Part shown: piece by piece, positions 1-9,339 of the stretch
Layout: the number at the start of each line of letters is the position of its first letter
Position numbering within the stretch: position 1 is the first letter of the stretch
Assembly: GCA_034926235.1 (NCBI GenBank)
Contig: JAYFRE010000059.1
Coordinates: forward strand, 1 to 18,524
From: JAYFRE01 sp034926235
GTDB lineage: Bacteria; Pseudomonadota; Alphaproteobacteria; Rhodospirillales; Magnetospirillaceae
Reading direction: 5' to 3'
Length of the DNA: 18,524 nucleotides
Made by a program: the position numbers and the translations under genes
Notes under the pieces: model-generated
Database searches by the model: none
Seen by the model: only the letters and a program-made list of their open reading frames with translations
What the model was told of the DNA's origin: nothing

Positions 1-1
1 C

Positions 2-2548
<2,547 letters not shown>

Positions 2549-2610
2549 CCGGATCCGCGCTGGACGGTCGCACCGCCGGCGCGGAAAGACAGAACCGGTA
2601 GGATTCAGGG

Positions 2611-2658
2611 CTTGCGGCGTCTTCACCCGGCGGATCGGCGGGGTGAAGACGCCGCAAG
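2611..2658. repeat. Perfect 18-bp inverted repeat with 12-nt loop between uvrA and the LysR gene
   Basis: The left arm CTTGCGGCGTCTTCACCC (2611-2628) and right arm GGGTGAAGACGCCGCAAG (2641-2658) are exact reverse complements around a 12-base loop. The stop codon of the converging LysR gene (2623-2625) lies in the left arm, and that gene's last residues are encoded by the loop and right arm. There is no T-run on either side, so it is not a classical intrinsic terminator. It could still form a strong hairpin ending both converging transcripts, or be one copy of a dispersed repeat. Confidence 0.75.
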
Positions 2659-3567
2659 CGCGAAATGCGGTATCGGCTGTGCCGAAACGCTTTGCCACAG
2701 CACGTCCAGGAAGCGTTCCGCAGCCGGCGGCAATTGGCAGCCGGCGCGGCTGATGATGCCGATCTTGCGATTGACCCAGGCCCCTTTCAAAGGCCGGAAA
2801 TCGATCTGTTCGACCGAGCCGCTGTCACCCGCCGACGCGGGCAGGATGGCGACGCCAAGCCCCGCCCGCACCATGCCGAGCGAGGTGGACATATAATTGG
2901 ATTCGCTGGCGATCTGGATTTCGGCCCCTTCCCGGGCCAGCGAACGCTCGAACAGCGCCCGCACGCTGCTGTTGCTCCCCGTCAGGATCAGCGGATAGGC
3001 CGCCACCTCCTGCACCGAGACTCTGTCCTTGCCACCAAGCGGATGGCCAAGGGGGAAATAAACGCACAGCCGGTCGGATAGGAAATCCTCGACATGCACC
3101 GCCCGGTCTGGCGTCAGCCGGCTGCCAAGGCCGAAATCGACCTCTTCCGCCTTGACCATTTCGACGATCCGTTTCCCCACCACGTCATGCAGGCGCACCT
3201 CAATGCCGGGATAGGTTTCGTGAAAAATGCGCAGCGCGCAGGGCAGCACGCTAGCCGCCAGCGACGGCAGAACCGCCATGCTGACGCGGCCGCGGCGATA
3301 GCAGGCCAGATCGTGGCTGGCATTCATCACCGCTTCGAGATCGAGCAGCACCCGCTCCAACGGTTCCAAAAGGCTTTTTCCCGCCTGGGTCAGATGGACC
3401 TGCCGCTTGTCGCGGTCGAACAAGCGCACGCCCAGAATCTCTTCCAACTGGCGGATCTGAACGGTCAGAGCGGGCTGCGACAGATGAAGCTCGCCAGCGG
3501 CGCGGGTGAATCCGCCAACACGGGCAACGGTGAGAAAGGCGCGAATCTGACGCGGCGTCGGTGTCAT
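2623..3567 (-). CDS. LysR-type transcriptional regulator, divergent from the CitMHS transporter
   Basis: A 314-residue LysR-type regulator. The N-terminal winged helix-turn-helix covers roughly residues 4-65 and carries the family pattern (FLTVARVGGFTRAAGELHLS, then QPALTVQIRQLE, then GVRLFDRDKR). The rest matches a periplasmic-binding-protein-like effector domain. The ATG at 3567 puts the HTH at the usual distance from the N-terminus; no strong ribosome binding site is visible ahead of it. It is transcribed away from the CitMHS-AtuA genes across a 274-bp AT-rich gap, the usual arrangement for a LysR protein controlling its neighbour in response to a substrate of the pathway. The effector is unknown, with a carboxylate the natural guess from the transporter. 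The last residues (about SSPRRSAG) come from an 18-bp inverted repeat, so the C-terminus may have been extended by that element. Confidence 0.93.
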   Translation of the reverse strand: MTPTPRQIRAFLTVARVGGFTRAAGELHLSQPALTVQIRQLEEILGVRLFDRDKRQVHLTQAGKSLLEPLERVLLDLEAVMNASHDLACYRRGRVSMAVLPSLAASVLPCALRIFHETYPGIEVRLHDVVGKRIVEMVKAEEVDFGLGSRLTPDRAVHVEDFLSDRLCVYFPLGHPLGGKDRVSVQEVAAYPLILTGSNSSVRALFERSLAREGAEIQIASESNYMSTSLGMVRAGLGVAILPASAGDSGSVEQIDFRPLKGAWVNRKIGIISRAGCQLPPAAERFLDVLWQSVSAQPIPHFALAASSPRRSAG

Positions 3568-3655
3568 AAAAAATATCTATTACCAAAATTACTTAAATTC
3601 ATTTCTCTTATGTATGTTGAATAAATAACTATGTCAATCGAGATAAGAACATCAT

Positions 3656-3670
3656 TATTGCACTGCAATA
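3656..3670. promoter_or_regulatory. Candidate operator for the divergent LysR/CitMHS pair
   Basis: TATTGCACTGCAATA is a perfect 7-1-7 palindrome in the AT-rich gap, 89 bp from the LysR start and 171 bp from the transporter start. LysR-type proteins bind imperfect AT-rich dyads between divergent genes, and this is the best dyad I see here. The spacing does not give a centred T-N11-A, so assignment to this LysR protein is an inference. A second, looser repeat (TTGCC at 3701-3705 with GGCAA at 3721-3725) lies downstream. Confidence 0.45.
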
Positions 3671-3841
3671 TGATCTAGAGCGACAGAGAATGTATAGAAT
3701 TTGCCTTTTGATTAATAATTGGCAAAAAAAGCTATTCACATGTCGTGACAGACTCTCCGCGTCAACGTGAATATTTGTTCATATATCCGGGTGACGTGAA
3801 AAAACAAGAACGAGACGAGTTATATCGAGTTGGAGGTCACG

Positions 3842-5143
3842 ATGCTCGCACTTCTTGGATTATTGACGATCATAGCCCTGTTCGCCGTCATCATGTCGAA
3901 CCGGATGTCGCCCTTGGTGGCGTTGATCGCCATTCCAATCATCGCCGCCTTGATCGGTGGTTTCGGATTGAGCACCGCCGGTTTCATCACCGCCGGCATC
4001 AAATCGATCGCCCCGGTTGCCGGCATGTTCGTCTTCGCCATCATCTTTTTCGGCATCGTCACCGACGCCGGCATGATGGACCCGATCATCGACCGCATCC
4101 TCGGTCTGGTCGGCACCAAACCGACCCGCATCACCATGGGGGCCACCCTGCTTGCCCTTCTGATCCATCTCGACGGATCGGGGGCCGTCTGTTTCCTGAT
4201 CACCATTCCGGCGATGCTGCCGCTGTTCGACCGTCTGGGCATGGACAAGCGCATTCTCGCCTGCTGCGTCTCGATGGCCGCCGGCGTCAATTTCCTGCCC
4301 TGGACCGGGCCGATGCTCCGTTCGGCGGCGGCGCTCAAAGTCCCCGCTACCGAGATTTTTACACCGCTGATCGGCGTGCAGATTTGCGGCCTAATCTTCA
4401 TCTTCACCGTCGCTTATCTGCTCGGCAAGCGCGAGGAAAAGCGGCTCGGCCTGGCCGGCGGCGGCTCGACCGAATCCTTCGTCCACAAACGCCAATTGAG
4501 TGCCGATGAACAAGCGATCCGCCGTCCGAAGCTGTTCATCGCCAATCTGGCTCTGACCCTGGTGGTCATGGGGGTGATGATCGGCGGCTGGGTCGATCCG
4601 GTGGTGATGTTCATGTCCGGCACCGTCATCGCCCTGATGATGAACTATCCCGACGTCAAGATGCAGAAAGCTCGGGTCGATGCCCACGCCAAGGCGGCGC
4701 TGATGATGGCCAGCATCCTTTTCGCCGCCGGCGTCTTTACCGGCATCATGACCGGCAGCAAAATGCTGACCGCCATGGCCCAGGCGGCGGTGGCCCATAT
4801 CCCCGTCGACATGGCCAGCCATATTCCGGTCGTCCTCGGCGTCATCGCCATGCCGCTCTCCCTGTTGTTCGACCCCGATTCCTTCTATTTCGGCATCATG
4901 CCGGTGGTGGCCGAGGTCTATAAGGGCCTGGGCGGCGATCCCATCCAGGTGGCGCAGGCCGCAGTTCTCGGTCAAATGACCACCGGCTTTCCGGTCAGCC
5001 CGCTCACCCCGGCCACCTTCCTGGTCGTCGGTCTGTGCGGCATCGGCCTTGGCGAACACCAGAAATTTTCGATCCCCTTCCTGTTCTCGGCGTCGATCGT
5101 GATGACCATCGCCGCCGTTGTCCTTGGAGTCTTCCCGCTGTGA
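3842..5143 (+). CDS. CitMHS-family carboxylate (citrate-metal type) transporter
   Basis: A 433-residue inner-membrane transporter of the CitMHS type, a family that imports citrate or related carboxylates, often complexed with a divalent metal and coupled to protons. Nearly the whole chain is hydrophobic segments. Family-like features are the N-terminal pattern LALLGLLTIIALFAVIMSNRMSPL (split here between LALLGLLTII and MSNRMSPL), the loop HLDGSGAVCFL, and a C-terminal stretch containing FDPDSFYFG and PVSPLTPATF. The length is usual for the family. The ATG at 3842 is preferred to an in-frame TTG at 3830 because GGAGGT (3832-3837) lies just upstream of the ATG. It is first in a co-directional unit: the AtuA-like gene starts 29 bp downstream. 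Substrate is not determined; the neighbours suggest a carboxylate that is then degraded by an AtuA-type enzyme. Confidence 0.9.
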   Translation: MLALLGLLTIIALFAVIMSNRMSPLVALIAIPIIAALIGGFGLSTAGFITAGIKSIAPVAGMFVFAIIFFGIVTDAGMMDPIIDRILGLVGTKPTRITMGATLLALLIHLDGSGAVCFLITIPAMLPLFDRLGMDKRILACCVSMAAGVNFLPWTGPMLRSAAALKVPATEIFTPLIGVQICGLIFIFTVAYLLGKREEKRLGLAGGGSTESFVHKRQLSADEQAIRRPKLFIANLALTLVVMGVMIGGWVDPVVMFMSGTVIALMMNYPDVKMQKARVDAHAKAALMMASILFAAGVFTGIMTGSKMLTAMAQAAVAHIPVDMASHIPVVLGVIAMPLSLLFDPDSFYFGIMPVVAEVYKGLGGDPIQVAQAAVLGQMTTGFPVSPLTPATFLVVGLCGIGLGEHQKFSIPFLFSASIVMTIAAVVLGVFPL

Positions 5144-5172
5144 GGCGGAGCCTTTCCATAAGGAGTACACCC

Positions 5173-6513
5173 ATGCGAACCATCCGAATCGGATCGGGAG
5201 CCGGTTATTCCGGCGACCGCATCGAACCGGCGGTGGAATTGGCTGAAAAAGGCGATATTCACTATCTGTCCTTTGAATGCCTGGCCGAACGGACCATCGC
5301 CATCGCCCAGCAGGCCAAGCTGAACGATCCGTCCAAGGGATATGATCCCCTGCTTGCCGAACGCATGCGGGCGGTCCTGGGACCCTGCCGCGCCAAGGGC
5401 ATCAAGATCCTGACCAATATGGGCGCGGCCAACCCCGCCGCCGCCGCCGCCATGATCCAGGGCGTGGCGCGGGAACTGGGTCTGACCGGCCTGAAGATCG
5501 CCGCCATCTCCGGTGACGATGTTCTCGACGAATTAAAAAAGGGCGGCTACAGCATCACCGAAAGCGGCGAACCGGTGGCGGCGCTGGCCGGCAGGCTGGT
5601 TTCGGCCAATGCCTATCTCGGCATCGCCCCGCTGGTCGAAGCGCTGCGGAACGGCGCCGACATCGTCGTCACCGGCCGCGTCGCCGATCCGGCCCTGTTC
5701 CTGGCTCCGCTGGTCTATGAATTCGGCTGGGCGATGGATGATTGGGACAAGCTGGGCAAAGGCACGGCAGTCGGCCATCTTTTGGAATGCGCCGGACAAG
5801 TGACCGGCGGTTATTTTGCCGATCCCGGCCCGAAGACGGTCGAAGGGCTGGCCCGGCTGGGGTTTCCCATCGCCGAGGTCAGCGAAGACGGCTCCTTCGT
5901 CATCACCAAGGTCCAGGGTTCGGGCGGCGCTGTGACCGAATCCACCTGCAAAGAGCAATTGCTTTATGAAATCCACGACCCGGCCGCCTATTACACGCCG
6001 GACGTCGTCGCCGATTTCTCGAAAATCGCCGTCCGCCAGGCCGGTCCCGACCGCGTCGCGGTGACGGGAGCCAGCGGCCGCCCGCGCCCGGACGATCTCA
6101 AGGTTTCGGTCGGCTATATCGACGGCTATATCGGCGAGGGCCAGATTTCCTACGCCGGCCCCAACGCCGTGGCGCGCGGGCGTCTGGCGCTGTCCATCGT
6201 CGCCGAACGACTGAAATCGACCAATGTCGCCACCAGCGAACTGCGATTCGACCTGATCGGCGTCGATTCCATCCACGGCCCTGCCCTGGCCGCCCGCCAT
6301 CCCGAGCCCTATGAGGTCCGCGCCCGGATCGCCGGCCGCACCGATTCGATGAAGGAAGCGGTGCGCATCGGCAACGAAGTCGAAACCCTATACACCAACG
6401 GCCCGGCCAGCGGCGGCGGAGCCTTTAAATCGGCCCGCCAAGTGGTCGCCATGCTGTCGGCCCTGATGCCGCGCGGCAAGGTGGTCCCGACCATCCAGTA
6501 TGTGGAGGTTTGA
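5173..6513 (+). CDS. AtuA-family (DUF1446) acyclic-terpene-utilization-like protein
   Basis: A 446-residue protein of the DUF1446/AtuA family. AtuA was named for the Pseudomonas citronellol/geranyl-CoA degradation cluster, but its reaction has not been established as far as I know. Recognisable family segments are the opening RIGSGAGYSGDRIEPA, the LSFECLAERT strand, TNMGAANP near residue 85, GRVADPALFLAPLVYEF near residue 170, and GHLLECAGQVTGGYFADPG near residue 200. The chain appears cytoplasmic, with no signal peptide or membrane segment. The ATG at 5173 has TAAGGAG a few bases upstream; longer in-frame starts would run into the transporter gene. It sits between a CitMHS transporter and a small AtuA-like gene (one base further on), under an adjacent LysR gene, with no acyl-CoA carboxylase or dehydrogenase nearby. 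That argues against true terpene catabolism and for processing of a transported carboxylate. Confidence 0.88.
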   Translation: MRTIRIGSGAGYSGDRIEPAVELAEKGDIHYLSFECLAERTIAIAQQAKLNDPSKGYDPLLAERMRAVLGPCRAKGIKILTNMGAANPAAAAAMIQGVARELGLTGLKIAAISGDDVLDELKKGGYSITESGEPVAALAGRLVSANAYLGIAPLVEALRNGADIVVTGRVADPALFLAPLVYEFGWAMDDWDKLGKGTAVGHLLECAGQVTGGYFADPGPKTVEGLARLGFPIAEVSEDGSFVITKVQGSGGAVTESTCKEQLLYEIHDPAAYYTPDVVADFSKIAVRQAGPDRVAVTGASGRPRPDDLKVSVGYIDGYIGEGQISYAGPNAVARGRLALSIVAERLKSTNVATSELRFDLIGVDSIHGPALAARHPEPYEVRARIAGRTDSMKEAVRIGNEVETLYTNGPASGGGAFKSARQVVAMLSALMPRGKVVPTIQYVEV

Positions 6514-6514
6514 C

Positions 6515-6823
6515 ATGATTTTGCGTGACATCGCCCATTCCCGCACCGGCGACAAGGGCGACATCTCCAACATCTCGGTGATCGCCTTCGACCCCAAAGA
6601 CTATCCCACGATCGCCCGCAGCGTGACCGCCGAGAAGGTCAAGGCCCTGTTCACGGGCATCGTTCATGGCGAGGTGAAACGCTATGAAATCCCCAGCCTG
6701 GGTGCGCTGAATTTCGTCATGCAGCGTGCTCTTGGCGGCGGCGTCACCCGGTCGCTGGCGCTGGACGCCCACGGCAAATGCTTAAGCTCGGCGATTCTCG
6801 AACTCGATATCGACGAAAAATAA
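6515..6823 (+). CDS. Small AtuA-like C-terminal-domain protein
   Basis: A 102-residue protein that opens MILRDIAHSRTGDKGDISNIS, split as MILRDIAHSR and TGDKGDISNIS. This pattern marks the C-terminal AtuA-like (ferredoxin-fold) domain that in other proteins is fused behind DUF1446. The second half contains IPSLGALNFVMQRALGGGVT followed by a short C-terminal strand. The ATG at 6515 is one base after the AtuA stop, with GGAGG at 6504-6508 inside the preceding gene, so the two are probably translationally coupled and form a complex. No signal peptide or metal-binding cysteine cluster is visible. The function is inferred from the partner only. An intrinsic terminator follows 34 bp later, marking this as the last gene of the unit. 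Confidence 0.82.
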   Translation: MILRDIAHSRTGDKGDISNISVIAFDPKDYPTIARSVTAEKVKALFTGIVHGEVKRYEIPSLGALNFVMQRALGGGVTRSLALDAHGKCLSSAILELDIDEK

Positions 6824-6856
6824 TCCGCCAGTCCTAATTTTGGCGGTCCTAAAGAA

Positions 6857-6887
6857 CGGCGGCGGTCCTGAGACCGCCGCCGCTTTT
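6857..6887 (+). terminator. Intrinsic terminator of the CitMHS-AtuA unit
   Basis: An 11-bp perfect GC-rich stem (CGGCGGCGGTC at 6857-6867 with GACCGCCGCCG at 6872-6882) closes over a 4-base loop and is followed by CTTTT. It ends the three-gene unit and also separates it from the converging lipoprotein gene. Confidence 0.88.
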
Positions 6888-6898
6888 ACCAAAAAACC

Positions 6899-7807
6899 TC
6901 AATCCTTTCCGTCTTCATCCACCGGCTTGACCTTTGCGGCGCAGCAGCGCTTCCGCAAGCGCCGGACCAGACGGCACAGCCCCCACAGGATCAGGAACCC
7001 AGGCACAGCCCAGGGCAACGCCAGGGCGACGAAGGTGATCAGGGCTGCGGCCGAGATCATCATGGTCTGGCCAAAATCGCCCAAAGAATCGATCAGACGC
7101 GAAAAATCGAGCCCGCCCGCCATGCCGGTAGCGCCCTCATAGCGCAGGCTCACACGGATCGTATTGGTCTGGCTGCGCAGATAATCGCGCTGGGCGGTTT
7201 CGGCTTCGATATCGCCCTGAACCTGGGCCAGTTCCCGCTCGACCGCCAGCAGATCGGCCAGCGTTTCGCCTCTCCGATCTTTCAGCATCAAAGCCAGCCG
7301 ATCCCTGAGGGCGATCTTCACCTCCAGCCTTTTTTCCACGTCCAGCAGCGGGATCGTCTTGTCCTCGACGGTCTCGGAATGGCTGATCAATTCGACCGGC
7401 GGACCCGACAGCGCGGCGGCGAATTCGGTGAACGCCTCGGGCGGAATGCGTAAAGTCACCCAAGCCGACACGCGCCCGTCCGGATGTTTCTGTATCCGGC
7501 TTTCCATGATCTCGCATTTCAGCGCCCGGCAGACGTCCAGATGCGCGGACAACACTCTTTCCACATCCGGCGCCGGCAGACGCAGGGTGTAGGCGTGCGA
7601 CACCGCCAGCGCCGCCTGCCGGCCAGGAGCCGCCGATTCCATCGATACCGCCGCCGGCTGGGCCATCATCGCCACGCTGTCGCCCATGGCGGGCGCGCGC
7701 ATTTTTTCTGCCGTCCTGGCGGCGGGAGCGCCGCCATCGCAGGCTGCCAGCGCCAGGGCACCCAGAAGAAGCGCCGCAAGCCCAAGAGATTTTGTCTTTA
7801 CGATCAT
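6899..7807 (-). CDS. DUF4349-like lipoprotein with C-terminal membrane segment
   Basis: A 302-residue envelope protein of unknown function. It has a lipoprotein signal peptide (positive MIVKTK, hydrophobic core, lipobox LAAC with Cys23 as the predicted acylated residue). A low-complexity Ala/Met-rich linker (residues 25-65) leads into an alpha/beta region ending near residue 150. Next is a predicted coiled coil (about residues 155-215) that includes ADLLAVERELAQVQGDIEAE. One hydrophobic segment near residues 250-285 precedes a basic tail with Cys-Cys. This order (lipobox, alpha/beta region, coiled coil, C-terminal membrane helix) fits DUF4349, a family without assigned function. The ATG at 7807 has AAGGAA upstream. 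It is divergent from the AsmA-like gene across 204 bp. Confidence 0.8.
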   Translation of the reverse strand: MIVKTKSLGLAALLLGALALAACDGGAPAARTAEKMRAPAMGDSVAMMAQPAAVSMESAAPGRQAALAVSHAYTLRLPAPDVERVLSAHLDVCRALKCEIMESRIQKHPDGRVSAWVTLRIPPEAFTEFAAALSGPPVELISHSETVEDKTIPLLDVEKRLEVKIALRDRLALMLKDRRGETLADLLAVERELAQVQGDIEAETAQRDYLRSQTNTIRVSLRYEGATGMAGGLDFSRLIDSLGDFGQTMMISAAALITFVALALPWAVPGFLILWGLCRLVRRLRKRCCAAKVKPVDEDGKD

Positions 7808-8011
7808 TGGCTTACAATTCCTTTTTCGCGCATTGGATTGTCATGGAATCCTTTTCCCCTTACGTCCTATCTATCCTCAAGACAGAAACAAGCAAGAGAC
7901 CTTTAGGTTTAAGAGTCCATCCGCCACACCTTCCAATGCGCGCTCGACAGGAACGGGATCCTGGGCAAAGCTGGCTCGATTTTCATTGTGAAGACCAAGG
8001 AGCACTCGGTC

Positions 8012-8761
8012 ATGAAAAAGCTATTGATCGGCCTCGTCGTCATTCTGGCCGTCATCGGCGCAGGCGTTTTCTATCTGGCTTCTTCGCTGGACGACCTGGT
8101 CAAAACGGCGATCGAGAAGGCGGGCAGCAAGGCAACCGGCGTCCCGGTCACCGTCGCTTCCGTCAAGATCACCGCGTCCGAGGGTAAGGGCGTGGTGCGG
8201 GGCCTGACGATCGGCAATCCTCCGGGGTTTTCCAGCCCGTCCGCGGTCCGGCTGGGCGAAGTGGCGCTGGTTCTGGATGTCGGCTCTCTGACCAAGGATC
8301 CGATCGTGATTCGCTCGATCCAGGTTTCCGCGCCCGAAATCACCTATGAGATGGACAAGAACGGCGCCAGCAACATCCAGACCATCCAGAAGAAGATCGA
8401 ATCCGCGAACCCCGGCGCGGGAGACAGTTCATCGGCCAAAAGCGATTCGTCCGGTCCCAAGGTGGTGGTTGACCGTTTCGATATCGTGCAAGGCAAAGTG
8501 ATTCTGGCCACGCCGGTTCCCGGACTGGCTGCGAACGCGGCTCTGGGAGATATCCATCTGACCAATCTTGGCCGCCAGAGCAACGGGCTTTCCTATGACC
8601 AGCTCGCCTCGTCGATCCTGAAACCCCTGCTCAACGGCGTAGTCCAGGCGGCAAGGTCGGTCAATCTGGGCGGTGCTTTCAAAGACATCGTCAATGAAAC
8701 CGAACTCAAGGACGCCGTCGGCGGCGCAGCCGATAGTCTGAAGAACATGCTCGGTAAATAA
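8012..8761 (+). CDS. Short AsmA-like / DUF748-type membrane-anchored protein
   Basis: A 249-residue protein with an N-terminal membrane anchor (MKKLLIGLVVILAVIGAGVF; residues 1-25) and a periplasmic region. The motif around VPVTVASVKITASEGKGVVRGL, then IGNPPGF and IRSIQVSAPEITYE, is the beta-strand pattern of the N-terminal AsmA module (chorein-like envelope proteins thought to move lipid between membranes). A Ser/Asp-rich linker at about 135-150 separates it from a second strand-rich part beginning at VVVDRFDIVQGKVILATP. At about 250 residues it is far shorter than AsmA proper (around 600 or more), so it is a minimal member. The ATG at 8012 has AAGGAG at 7997-8002 and is preferred to the in-frame GTG at 7988. 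A terminator hairpin follows at 8781. Confidence 0.78.
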   Translation: MKKLLIGLVVILAVIGAGVFYLASSLDDLVKTAIEKAGSKATGVPVTVASVKITASEGKGVVRGLTIGNPPGFSSPSAVRLGEVALVLDVGSLTKDPIVIRSIQVSAPEITYEMDKNGASNIQTIQKKIESANPGAGDSSSAKSDSSGPKVVVDRFDIVQGKVILATPVPGLAANAALGDIHLTNLGRQSNGLSYDQLASSILKPLLNGVVQAARSVNLGGAFKDIVNETELKDAVGGAADSLKNMLGK

Positions 8762-8780
8762 CCCCGATCCGTCATCCTGC

Positions 8781-8817
8781 ACCGCCTCCGGTCCTTGCCC
8801 GGAGGCGGTCAGCTTTT
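8781..8817 (+). terminator. Intrinsic terminator after the AsmA-like gene
   Basis: A 10-bp perfect stem (ACCGCCTCCG 8781-8790 with CGGAGGCGGT 8800-8809) with a 9-base loop is followed by CAGCTTTT on the plus strand. The minus-strand side lacks a T-run, so it mainly serves the AsmA-like gene. Its last paired base is also the last base of the converging rhodanese stop codon. Confidence 0.75.
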
Positions 8818-9234
8818 GACGACCGGCAGCCCTTGCGCGATCCAGCGGTGCATCCCGCCCTGCATGATCCTCGCCTGCTTCAGCCCCGCGCGCTGCACGG
8901 GCCACAGGGCCGAGGTCGAACGACCGCCCACCCTGCAGACGATAATAACGGCGGTATCCTTGAATTTGCGCAATTCCTCGCGGTTCTTGGTCAGCCGCGC
9001 GCCCAATTCGCGCAAGGGCAGATTGACCGCACCCTTGATATGACCTTCCTTTTGGAATTCTTCCTCGGTGCGGACGTCCAGGATCAGGATATCCTCGCCC
9101 TCATCAAGCCGCTGCTGCACGAGCACCGGTGCGATCCAGGTCTTGATCGCGCGCCGGTAACGCATGGCCTGCAACATGATCAGCACCCAGGCGATCACCA
9201 GAACGACAATCAGGATCGTGTTGACGATTTCCAT
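8809..9234 (-). CDS. Membrane-anchored rhodanese-like sulfurtransferase
   Basis: A 141-residue protein: one N-terminal transmembrane helix (about residues 4-22, VNTILIVVLVIAWVLIML) followed by a single rhodanese domain (about residues 35-138). Rhodanese hallmarks are ILDVRTEEEFQKEGHI and the active-site loop CRVGGRS, with Cys100 as the residue expected to carry persulfide. The domain probably faces the cytoplasm or periplasm close to the membrane; topology is not settled (YRR after the helix suggests a cytoplasmic domain). The ATG at 9234 places the helix at the very N-terminus. An open frame continues upstream to 9546, but this would overlap trmFO and shows no family similarity. It is divergent from trmFO across 105 bp. 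The sulfur acceptor is unknown. Confidence 0.9.
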   Translation of the reverse strand: MEIVNTILIVVLVIAWVLIMLQAMRYRRAIKTWIAPVLVQQRLDEGEDILILDVRTEEEFQKEGHIKGAVNLPLRELGARLTKNREELRKFKDTAVIIVCRVGGRSTSALWPVQRAGLKQARIMQGGMHRWIAQGLPVVKS

Positions 9235-9339
9235 CCCCTCAGGCCTTCCTCCAAACAGTCCTCCTTGCCTTGTGCCGTCCAGACCGCATCCTGTCAAGCG
9301 GCGCTGGACTTTGATCGCCGAGAGCTTTAAGTCAGCCCC

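Noticed and set aside
3719..3732. Sigma-54-like promoter (TTGGCA ... GC) upstream of the transporter
   Set aside because: The GG and GC elements are separated by 8 bases rather than the required 10.
3745..4509. 254-residue His/Arg-rich plus-strand open frame
   Set aside because: Overlaps the CitMHS gene in another frame and has no recognisable fold; the CitMHS frame has the ribosome site and family motifs.
4391..5170. 259-residue minus-strand open frame rich in His, Asp and Gly
   Set aside because: Antisense of the CitMHS gene; the skewed composition is what results from reading membrane-protein codons backwards.
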